NCBI GenBank assembly: GCA_035369845.1
Contig: DAOOVD010000082.1
Span: forward strand, 1 to 6,760
Source: DAOOVD01 sp035369845
GTDB taxonomy: Bacteria > Bacillota > Desulfotomaculia > Desulfotomaculales > Pelotomaculaceae
Reading direction: 5' to 3'
DNA: 6,760 nt
Under the pieces are notes generated by a model. The model did not search any database. It saw only the letters and a list, made by a program, of their open reading frames with translations, and was not told where the DNA came from. Shown here piece by piece: positions 1 through 5,288 of this stretch (its first letter is position 1; the number at the start of each line of letters is the position of its first letter). Made by a program: the position numbers and the translations under genes.

Positions 1-485
1 AGCCACAGTTCATGCGGGAAACCCAGGGCGGCTGGCAGAAGCACGAAAAGTTTCCGGAGCTGTCCGAGTTGCTTGGTCAGAACTTCCTGCGCTATGACGG
101 CAAGGGTGAAGTTCCCAGCCAGATTCACAGCTACCTGTCCACGAACTACAAGGAGCTGCGCAACCTGCCCAAGGATGACCCGGACCTGCTCGCCAAGGCC
201 AGGGACCGCTGGTACGTGCCCGACCCGAACAAAGCCGGTGACCTGGAAAAGCTGCGTGAGCGGGCCTTGCTGCGCGAGTTTGAGGAATATCGGGAATCAA
301 AACAAAGGCGGCTCAAGGTGTTCCGCATGGAAGCCGTCCGCGCCGGGTTCAAGAAAGCCTGGCAGGGGCGCGACTACGCCACAATCATTAGCGTGGCCCG
401 CAAGATTCCCGAGAGCGTCCTCCAGGAAGACCCGAAGTTACTGATGTGGTATGACCAGGCGTTGATACGTATAGGGGAGGATTAA
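1..485 (+). CDS. pglX: BREX type 3 DNA methyltransferase PglX (DUF1156 type), C-terminal end only
   Basis: The reading frame is already open at the window's left edge (codons from base 3 read PQF before the first ATG at 12), so that ATG is internal and this is the last ~160 residues of a larger protein. The tail resembles the C-terminus of DUF1156-type adenine-specific methyltransferases: a charged helix (LREFEEY), then FRMEAVRAGFKKAW, DYATII and a closing LLMWYDQAL. The N-terminal DUF1156 region and the catalytic motifs lie outside the window, so activity cannot be judged. In BREX, PglX methylates host DNA to mark self and is needed for defence. The assignment rests on remembered family similarity plus the downstream pglZ. 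This stretch is GC-rich (42 of 60 bases at 181-240), unlike the next gene. The stop at 483-485 lies 3 bases before that gene, whose ribosome binding site overlaps the last codons here. It could instead belong to another DUF1156-containing defence system, but the context argues for BREX-3. Confidence 0.78.
   Translation, partial: PQFMRETQGGWQKHEKFPELSELLGQNFLRYDGKGEVPSQIHSYLSTNYKELRNLPKDDPDLLAKARDRWYVPDPNKAGDLEKLRERALLREFEEYRESKQRRLKVFRMEAVRAGFKKAWQGRDYATIISVARKIPESVLQEDPKLLMWYDQALIRIGED
474..480 (+). promoter_or_regulatory. Strong ribosome binding site for the DUF3644 gene, inside the end of pglX
   Basis: GGGGAGG at 474-480 lies 8 bases before the ATG at 489 and overlaps the last three codons of the methyltransferase. 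It fixes the start of the downstream gene and suggests that the two are translated in a coupled way from one mRNA. Confidence 0.75.
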
Positions 486-488
486 TTT

Positions 489-1568
489 ATGCCAAAAGCC
501 AAGAGAGAAGTGGCTGAACTCAAGAAACGTGCGATCAATTCCTTGGTACTTGGTATTGAGTTGTTCAACAGGCCCTATAACCGGGGACGTTCTGAAAGTG
601 TTCTGATTCTTCTTCATCACGCTTTTGAAATGCTACTAAAGTCGATTATCAAAGATAAAATAGGGACTATACACGCAAAGGGAGAGAAGTACTCCTTCGG
701 CTTCGATAAGTGTTTGGAGGTATTGCACAATGAGATCAAGATAATTTCGAGCGATGAGCGTTCTACTTTATCAATCTTAAATGCCTATCGTGATATTTCT
801 ATGCATTATTACCAGGATGTTTCAGAAGACCTTCTTTACCTTCAAGCACAAGCTGCGGTAACGTTATTTGACGACCTGCTAAATCGTGTCTTCAATGAGA
901 GACTTGCTGATTGTATCCCGGAAAGGGTTTTGCCGGTCTCAACGCGCCCACCCAAGGACCTGAAAGTGCTGGTTGATAGCGAACTGAGTCAGGTTGATGC
1001 TCTACTGCAAGCTGGGAGCCGCAAAGGGATTCAAGCAGCAGCTAGATTACGGCCGATTCTCGCCTTGGCGACATCAACACGCGACAAGGCTGAACGAGTG
1101 ACCGAAGATGAATTGCGAAAGGCTATCAAAAAAAGACGGCGAGGCGATGATTGGAGTGTGATCCTTCCAGAGGTCGCTCAATTGAAGCTTGAGACTCAAG
1201 GTGACGGTATTCCGATCTACCTACGTATTAAGAAGGATGCGAATATCCCCGTCCGTATTGCCAAGAACGGTGAGCCGGTTATTGGAACTGTCATCAAACA
1301 AGAGTATGATTGGTTCGACAAGTATAGCTTGAATGTTTCTGATCTTGCCAGAAAACTCAACCTAACTATTCCTAAGACCCGGGCATATTTATTCGAGCTT
1401 AACGTCTGGTCAGACCCTGAAATGTATGGAGAGAAGAGAATTAAGTCTCAACAATATAAGCACTATACCAAGAAAACGTTGGATGCCTTAAGAGAAGTTG
1501 TCAAAAGGATTCCTGTTGAAGATATCTGGAATAAACACGGAAAAAAAGTGCTGGGAAAACAAAAATGA
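489..1568 (+). CDS. DUF3644 domain protein, candidate HEPN-family ribonuclease, inserted in the BREX locus
   Basis: A 359-residue protein. The N-terminal ~130 residues are mostly helical and match the DUF3644 pattern: LFNRPYNRGRSESVLILLHH near 25-44, then FEMLLKSII. At 101-106 is RDISMH, an exact R-x4-H match to the HEPN nuclease motif; DUF3644 has been grouped with the HEPN superfamily, many of whose members are metal-independent RNases in abortive-infection and toxin systems. A basic segment (KKRRR at 214-218) and a probable helix-turn-helix (about 281-305) in the C-terminal half suggest a nucleic-acid-binding domain. No signal peptide or membrane segment is seen. It follows pglX by 3 bases with a strong GGGGAGG site. 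GC is much lower than its neighbours (18 of 60 bases at 601-660), consistent with horizontal insertion. Not a named BREX core gene. RNase activity and a role as a back-up or abortive-infection effector are inferred; the DUF3644 assignment is fairly secure. Confidence 0.82.
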   Translation: MPKAKREVAELKKRAINSLVLGIELFNRPYNRGRSESVLILLHHAFEMLLKSIIKDKIGTIHAKGEKYSFGFDKCLEVLHNEIKIISSDERSTLSILNAYRDISMHYYQDVSEDLLYLQAQAAVTLFDDLLNRVFNERLADCIPERVLPVSTRPPKDLKVLVDSELSQVDALLQAGSRKGIQAAARLRPILALATSTRDKAERVTEDELRKAIKKRRRGDDWSVILPEVAQLKLETQGDGIPIYLRIKKDANIPVRIAKNGEPVIGTVIKQEYDWFDKYSLNVSDLARKLNLTIPKTRAYLFELNVWSDPEMYGEKRIKSQQYKHYTKKTLDALREVVKRIPVEDIWNKHGKKVLGKQK

Positions 1569-1580
1569 GTAGATGGTACT

Positions 1581-1823
1581 TTGCACAAAATCGATCAACT
1601 CTATCAGGTGACTGAAACCAAGATTCTCTGGGGGAACACTACCTACTATGTCTGGCTGCCCGGCCGCGACTCCGTAGTCCGCGTTCCTGCTTCCAAGTTC
1701 AAGCCTTTGGAGAGCGCAGGCACCGGTTCGCCGGACTACATCGCCTACGTGGCTGCCGCCGCACGGGTGGCTGTTGCGCTGGAGCAGGACGTGCTGCTTG
1801 CAACCTTTAGGGGCCGACAATAA
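1581..1823 (+). pseudogene. brxHII: Truncated BrxHII-type helicase, N-terminal stub
   Basis: An 80-codon frame, beginning at a TTG (1581) with no convincing ribosome binding site, resembles the extreme N-terminus of the large SNF2/DEAD-like helicases of BREX and related defence loci: KILWGNTTYYVWLPGRD, then VVRVPASKFKPLE, then GSPDYIAYVAAAARVA and DVLLA. Such helicases run to roughly a thousand residues, and Walker A (GxGKT) and DEAH-like motifs should follow. Here similarity ends near residue 74 (about base 1803), after which TFRGRQ and a stop follow, and no helicase motif occurs before pglZ. Dropping one A at 1802/1803 gives LLAPLGAD, nearer to what I recall of the family, but that frame also stops at about 1839. 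The simplest reading is a deletion of almost the whole gene, perhaps with a one-base frameshift. The position between pglX and pglZ is where brxHII belongs in BREX-3. A short peptide may still be made but cannot be a helicase. Confidence 0.72.
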
Positions 1824-1856
1824 CCAACCTGAAAATTAGAATTTTATCCTTCTGTT

Positions 1857-1886
1857 GGCACTGCGATAAAATGTTAATTGTGCCAG
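1857..1886. repeat. Inverted repeat TGGCAC / GTGCCA
   Basis: TGGCAC (1856-1861) is repeated inverted as GTGCCA (1880-1885), with 18 bases between. It lies in the non-coding stretch between the helicase stub and pglZ. It could be a weak operator-like dyad or chance; six base pairs alone is not strong evidence. Confidence 0.3.
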
Positions 1887-1914
1887 GCAGGCAAGAGGGG
1901 CAGAATTTGCCTGC
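1887..1914. repeat. Perfect 8-bp inverted repeat between the helicase stub and pglZ
   Basis: GCAGGCAA (1887-1894) pairs with TTGCCTGC (1907-1914) around a 12-base loop, a plausible RNA hairpin or protein-binding dyad. No T-run follows, so it is not a standard intrinsic terminator. It sits within GGCAGG-rich sequence, and the adjoining TGCCAGGCA (1881-1889) recurs near the window's right end (6733-6741), so it may be part of a dispersed intergenic repeat. Confidence 0.5.
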
Positions 1915-2008
1915 AAGGCTCCGGCGGAGTTATCACGGAGGTTCTTGCCAAAGTCCGCACTTTGATTGAATGACTGTTAGAAGAACAATGAATCCAGAAA
2001 CCGACGGA

Positions 2009-2033
2009 TAAAACTTCGTAAAATAAAGTTTTA
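2009..2033. repeat. AT-rich 8-bp inverted repeat just upstream of pglZ
   Basis: TAAAACTT (2009-2016) and AAGTTTTA (2026-2033) form a perfect dyad with a 9-base centre, ending 15 bases before the pglZ ATG. The position fits an operator or a start-proximal RNA hairpin controlling pglZ. A possible -10 element (TAAAAT, 2019-2024) lies inside it, but no good -35 accompanies it. Regulatory function is inferred only. Confidence 0.4.
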
Positions 2034-2048
2034 GCGGTGGTGTCGTTC

Positions 2049-4055
2049 ATGACCAACTGGCGCGATGAAATCCTCAAGGAGTTTACCCCCAAGGTCACCC
2101 GGCTCACCCTTGTGGCCGACCCGGACGCTCTCCTGCTGGAGGAAAGAATTCTCGAAAGCATTCGGGAGCGGGGTTTTGAGCTGATTACCTTCGAAGATCA
2201 CGTCGCTTTCCGCTACGCCTATGAATCGAAGTTCCGTTCCCGCTGGGACCGGGGCGAACAGACGGACCTGGTGGTTGTACTGCGCGCCCAGGCCGGCGAT
2301 TTGGGATCTTTGCCGTTTGATCTGCTGCAAGCGGGCCGCAGGCTCTCTTTCGGCCTGGGTGAAATATTCCCCAAGCTCAGCTATCCGGTCGTAACAGCTT
2401 TGGACCGGGGCGACCTTGACGCCTTGTACGACGCCCAGAGAAGACACGCGCCCGGACAGCTCGGGGACAACGCCACGAAGGAGTTTGTTCTCCGGCACGT
2501 CTTTGAAATTGCGCCCGAGTTCATCAAGCAGCCCTCCGACCTGCTCCGTGTACTGCTCCGGCGACATTACCGCGGCCAGCGCATACCGCGTGTTCTGGAC
2601 GAACGCCTTATTCAGCTTCTAAGACAAAACAGCATATTTGACGGCTGGCCGCTGGAAACTATCATCCCGGACCGGGAGGCTTTCTTTACGTTTCTCCAGG
2701 AGCGCTGGCCGGTTTTTCTCGACCGCGTGGCGGGAAAAAAGGAAACTAATTTGCAAGAAGACAAAAAGCAGTACGGTCTGGCAATCGACGGCCCCCCCGA
2801 TCTCCCCTTTGATCACCATGACATTCGAATTTATATGGACAATCTGTTCTTAGAGGAGCTTTTGCATTCCGTGTCCCACGAGCATGCGGCTACGCTGTCA
2901 CAAACCTGGGTGGGCATAGGTGTTCAAACAGGTAGGGCTGAAGACAGGCGCTGTCGCCTAATTAAACTTATCGATAATCTTCTGTCCTCCATTCCGGCAG
3001 AAGACGCCAGACACGGGGAGTGGCTCCACTTTGCCCGCGGGTGGGCTCAGCTTACCTTGAAAGTTCATGAACAGGAAAACTCCATCGAAGTAAAGGTAGT
3101 TGAAAACTTTAAAAGTCTGCAAAACCAGGTGGATGCCGCCTTCGCCTTATGGCTGACCAGACGGTACGCCGGGCTTATCAACCTTCCGCCCGTACCCCCG
3201 GTCATGCTTCACCACCTTCCGCGGTTTCTGGCACGTTATGCGGAGGAGAACCGCAACATTAAGATAGCCCTCCTGCTTGTGGACGGGCTTTCACTTGACC
3301 AGTGGATAATAGTTCGAGAGGCGCTGGCAACGCGGCAGTCAAGTTTATTCTTTCGTGAAAACACCATATTTGCCTGGATTCCGTCGCTCACATCGGTCTC
3401 GCGCCAGGCTGCCTTCGCCGGCAAGCCTCCCGTCTTTTTCCCGGACAGCCTTCAGACCACCGATAAAGAACAGGCCCTATGGACGCAGTTCTGGGCGGAT
3501 CAAGGGCTTTCCTTAAATGAGGTCGTGTACGCCAAAGGGTTGGGTGACGGTGGCCTGGAGCGCATCGAGGAACTTATCTCCCGTCCCAAGGTGAAGGTTG
3601 CCGGGCTGGTTATCGACAAGGTGGATAAAATTATGCATGGTATTGAACTGGGCACTGCCGGCATGTATAATCAAGTACGTCAGTGGGCTCGGCAGCCTTA
3701 CCTGACTGAGCTTTTGGATCTTCTGCCGGACCGGGGTTTTCATGTTTTTTTGACTTCCGACCACGGCAATATTGAAGCTGAAGGTTGCGGACGTCCTGCT
3801 GAAGGGGCGGCGGCCGACCTGCGCGGCGAGCGGGTTCGTGTTTATTCCGACAAGCTTCTGCGGGATAAGGTAAGAGAGCGTTTTCCCGCCGCTTTAGAAT
3901 GGCAGCAGGCAGGACTGCCGGATACCTTCCTCCCTCTTATTGCCCCGGCCCGGCGGGCGTTTGTCCGCGAGGGAGAACGCATAGTAAGCCACGGAGGCAT
4001 TTCCGTTGAGGAAATTATCGTTCCTCTTATCCACATCGAAAGGAAAGACTTATGA
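2049..4055 (+). CDS. pglZ: BREX type 3 PglZ, alkaline phosphatase-superfamily protein
   Basis: A protein of 668 residues from the ATG at 2049. A GTG at 2037 in the same frame would add four residues, but MTNWRDEIL is the natural N-terminus. Ribosome binding is weak for either start (GGTGG at 2036-2040 only), possibly because the original upstream gene is gone. The first ~390 residues are the variable PglZ N-terminal region. The PglZ domain follows with the expected metal-site motifs: LLLVDGLS (D412), VDKIMHG (D526, H530), TSDHGN (D571, H572) and SHGGIS (H648). All are present, so the protein looks intact and of normal length for BREX-3. PglZ proteins belong to the alkaline phosphatase superfamily and are a defining, required BREX component; the exact substrate is not settled. 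No signal peptide, so cytoplasmic. The last four bases overlap the next gene (ATGA), indicating coupled translation. Confidence 0.93.
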   Translation: MTNWRDEILKEFTPKVTRLTLVADPDALLLEERILESIRERGFELITFEDHVAFRYAYESKFRSRWDRGEQTDLVVVLRAQAGDLGSLPFDLLQAGRRLSFGLGEIFPKLSYPVVTALDRGDLDALYDAQRRHAPGQLGDNATKEFVLRHVFEIAPEFIKQPSDLLRVLLRRHYRGQRIPRVLDERLIQLLRQNSIFDGWPLETIIPDREAFFTFLQERWPVFLDRVAGKKETNLQEDKKQYGLAIDGPPDLPFDHHDIRIYMDNLFLEELLHSVSHEHAATLSQTWVGIGVQTGRAEDRRCRLIKLIDNLLSSIPAEDARHGEWLHFARGWAQLTLKVHEQENSIEVKVVENFKSLQNQVDAAFALWLTRRYAGLINLPPVPPVMLHHLPRFLARYAEENRNIKIALLLVDGLSLDQWIIVREALATRQSSLFFRENTIFAWIPSLTSVSRQAAFAGKPPVFFPDSLQTTDKEQALWTQFWADQGLSLNEVVYAKGLGDGGLERIEELISRPKVKVAGLVIDKVDKIMHGIELGTAGMYNQVRQWARQPYLTELLDLLPDRGFHVFLTSDHGNIEAEGCGRPAEGAAADLRGERVRVYSDKLLRDKVRERFPAALEWQQAGLPDTFLPLIAPARRAFVREGERIVSHGGISVEEIIVPLIHIERKDL

Positions 4056-4816
4056 AACATCGTAAAAATCAAATCGGCTTTAGCCAGCGGGTTCGCCTGG
4101 AGTGGCTTGAATTTACCGCAAATCTCGTTCTGGCGGGCAACGATAAACCCGCCATCAATGAAGCATTGCAGGAACTCCTGAAGGACAGGGTGTCCATAGG
4201 TGGCGAGGCCGAGCGCGGGAACCGGGAGAAAATTATTACGATCTTGACGAAGGTTTGGCTTAAACCGCCGGACGGACTCGAGTCCCTGCGAGTTGACGGC
4301 CTTGAACTGCTCAAGCGTGTTCCTCGTCCGGACCGCATAGCGGTTCATTGGGGAATGGTCATGGCGGTCTATCCGTTTTGGGCGTCAGTAGCTAGTCACG
4401 TCGGCCGCTTCTTGAGACTCCAGGGTACTGCGGCAGCAGCGCACATTCAGCGGCGGGTACGGGAGCAGTACGGGGAGCGGGAGACGGTTTCCAGAGCAGC
4501 CCGCCGCGTGCTGCGCTCTTTCATTGACTGGGGCGTGCTCAGCGAAATAAGTGCAAAAGGGGTTTACAGCCAGGGGCTGTCTTTGTTCATTGAGGATCCC
4601 CAAATCGCCTCGTGGTTGATTGAAACATCTTTACATGCCCGCTCCAACGGATGTGCGCCGCTGAAGGATTTGGCCGGGAGTACGGCCCTATTCCCCTTTC
4701 GCATCAAGCATTTAGCCGCGGAGAGTCTGCTGGCAACGTCTCCCCGGCTTGACCTTTTACGCCACGGCCTGGACGACGAGTTGGTGATGCTGCGTATTGA
4801 GGATAAAAGCAGCTAA
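4052..4816 (+). CDS. brxA: BrxA-like protein closing the BREX type 3 operon
   Basis: A 254-residue, arginine- and leucine-rich, predicted mostly helical protein whose ATG overlaps the pglZ stop (ATGA, 4052-4055) with an AAGGA site at 4040-4044. The tight coupling to pglZ shows it belongs to the same system, and BrxA is the gene expected last in BREX-3. Residues about 115-175 look like a winged helix: a helix with IQRRVREQY, a second helix ETVSRAARRVLRSF, then DWGVL and a short wing before YSQG. This fits a small DNA-binding protein; BrxA from BREX-1 (DUF1819) has been described as a compact helical DNA-binding protein. Direct motif similarity to DUF1819 is weak to my eye, so the name rests mainly on position and size. 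It contains no enzyme motif that I recognise. It appears full length and undamaged. Confidence 0.62.
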   Translation: MKHRKNQIGFSQRVRLEWLEFTANLVLAGNDKPAINEALQELLKDRVSIGGEAERGNREKIITILTKVWLKPPDGLESLRVDGLELLKRVPRPDRIAVHWGMVMAVYPFWASVASHVGRFLRLQGTAAAAHIQRRVREQYGERETVSRAARRVLRSFIDWGVLSEISAKGVYSQGLSLFIEDPQIASWLIETSLHARSNGCAPLKDLAGSTALFPFRIKHLAAESLLATSPRLDLLRHGLDDELVMLRIEDKSS

Positions 4817-4830
4817 GGTGAGGGCTTCGG

Positions 4831-4975
4831 TTAGTACCCGCTTACCATCCTTGGAGTGTAAGCGACCGCTTCCGGCAGGTTATCAAAGCGCATCTTCTGC
4901 GGGACTCCGCCGACCCAGCCAAAGACCTGGATGAGGGCGTAAAGAAAACACTGTTCATTCTCACTGGGTACCGGC
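4831..4975 (-). pseudogene. IS21-type transposase (IstA) fragment
   Basis: On the minus strand, codons covering about 4858-4968 read CFLYALIQVFGW, then VGGVPQKMRFDNLPEAV. This is the pattern around the second catalytic aspartate of IS21-family IstA transposases (an aromatic-rich helix, GGVP, then the DN pair in a [YF]DNL context); the Asp is at about 4882-4884. IstA is normally 400-500 residues. Here only ~40 residues are recognisable: the N-terminal helix-turn-helix, the first Asp, the catalytic Glu and the IstB ATPase gene are all absent, and the frame stops at 4831. It is a dead fragment, truncated on both sides, left 15 bases beyond the BrxA-like gene. The same frame continues upstream to 5052, but that part does not look like IstA. 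A related DDE transposase family is possible. Confidence 0.62.
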
Positions 4976-4978
4976 GGT

Positions 4979-5000
4979 TTGTCCCCCCAAAATTGGACAA
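4979..5000. repeat. Short inverted repeat TTGTCC / GGACAA, possible insertion-sequence end
   Basis: TTGTCC (4979-4984) and GGACAA (4995-5000) flank CCCCAAAATT. It lies just outside the transposase fragment, on the side where the element's 5' end would be expected, so it may be a remnant terminal sequence. The partner end is not visible, so this is a weak call. Confidence 0.25.
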
Positions 5001-5103
5001 CTAATCTTAGTGGCTTTCGAGGTCGTACAATTTCATAAAATCTGAGCCTCAATGCGCCGCCCTTGACCTGGAGCCTCTGCGGGGTGCGTTTCCAAGGGAT
5101 AGC

Positions 5104-5128
5104 GGGATATGGCCTGATGCCATATCCC
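5104..5128. repeat. Perfect 10-bp hairpin upstream of the guanine deaminase gene
   Basis: GGGATATGGC (5104-5113) pairs fully with GCCATATCCC (5119-5128) around a CTGAT loop. Only a TTT (5129-5131) follows, so it is at best a weak intrinsic terminator. It lies about 160 bases before the deaminase ATG. It could end transcription leaving the defence operon, be a leader element, or be a dispersed palindromic repeat. It does not match the purine riboswitch core that I looked for. Confidence 0.6.
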
Positions 5129-5273
5129 TTTGCAATTATGAGATGGGGCTGTAATACTTCCAGGATAAAAACGTATTTAACTTATAAGGATATTGCAGAA
5201 AAAGTAATCCAAAAGGGAACAAAAGGGAAGTTGCCGGAGGAGCCAAAAGTGTTAATTATTTTGACAATTCCAC

Positions 5274-5280
5274 GAGGGAG
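5274..5280 (+). promoter_or_regulatory. Ribosome binding site of the guanine deaminase gene
   Basis: GAGGGAG at 5274-5280 lies 8 bases before the ATG at 5289 and supports that start. Confidence 0.7.
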
Positions 5281-5288
5281 ATTAGAAT

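Larger units (their letters stand above)
1824..2048. other. Non-coding stretch between the helicase stub and pglZ; probable deletion scar
   Basis: About 225 bases without a recognisable gene, where the rest of the helicase gene would be expected. I translated several frames: the longest readable piece runs from a TTG near 1878 to a TGA near 1975 and resembles no helicase motif. The stretch holds an AT palindrome (AAAATT-AG-AATTTT, 1832-1845) and three other inverted repeats. Its origin (imported, leftover or repeat element) cannot be told from the window. If pglZ and the next gene are still expressed, this is where a replacement promoter would most likely lie. Confidence 0.55.
4976..5288. other. 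Spacer between the transposase fragment and the guanine deaminase gene
   Basis: About 310 bases with no gene that I can support. It holds the short TTGTCC inverted repeat, a perfect 10-bp hairpin (5104-5128) and the ribosome binding site of the downstream gene. A + frame is open from a TTG at 5063 to 5311, running 23 bases into the next gene. Its second half looks somewhat protein-like (YLTYKDIAEKVIQKG), but it has no recognised relative, no good start site and crosses the hairpin, so I do not call it a gene. Base composition turns AT-rich after about 5150, which fits a promoter or leader region for the deaminase. Confidence 0.5.

Noticed and set aside
12..485. A complete 157-residue gene starting at ATG 12
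   Set aside because: The frame is open to the left edge of the window and the sequence reads as the C-terminal tail of a DUF1156-type methyltransferase, so the ATG is internal.
1856..1890. Sigma-54 type promoter suggested by TGGCAC
   Set aside because: The required TTGC-type second element at the correct spacing is absent.
2031..2567. Long minus-strand frame opposite the start of pglZ
   Set aside because: It is fully antisense to well-conserved PglZ sequence in GC-rich DNA, resembles no family I recognise, and has no ribosome binding site that stands out.
3842..4348. Minus-strand frame of 168 codons across the pglZ / BrxA-like junction
   Set aside because: It is antisense to two tightly coupled genes and has no recognisable domain.
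5101..5288. Purine riboswitch in front of the guanine deaminase gene
   Set aside because: The GGGATATGGC hairpin recalls part of the purine aptamer, but the three-way junction core and the second conserved loop are missing and the stem pairs only with itself.
5261..5288. Promoter TTGACA (5261-5266), 16-base gap, TAGAAT (5283-5288)
   Set aside because: The match is good, but transcription would start inside the guaD coding region, after its ribosome binding site, so it cannot serve the called start; probably chance.
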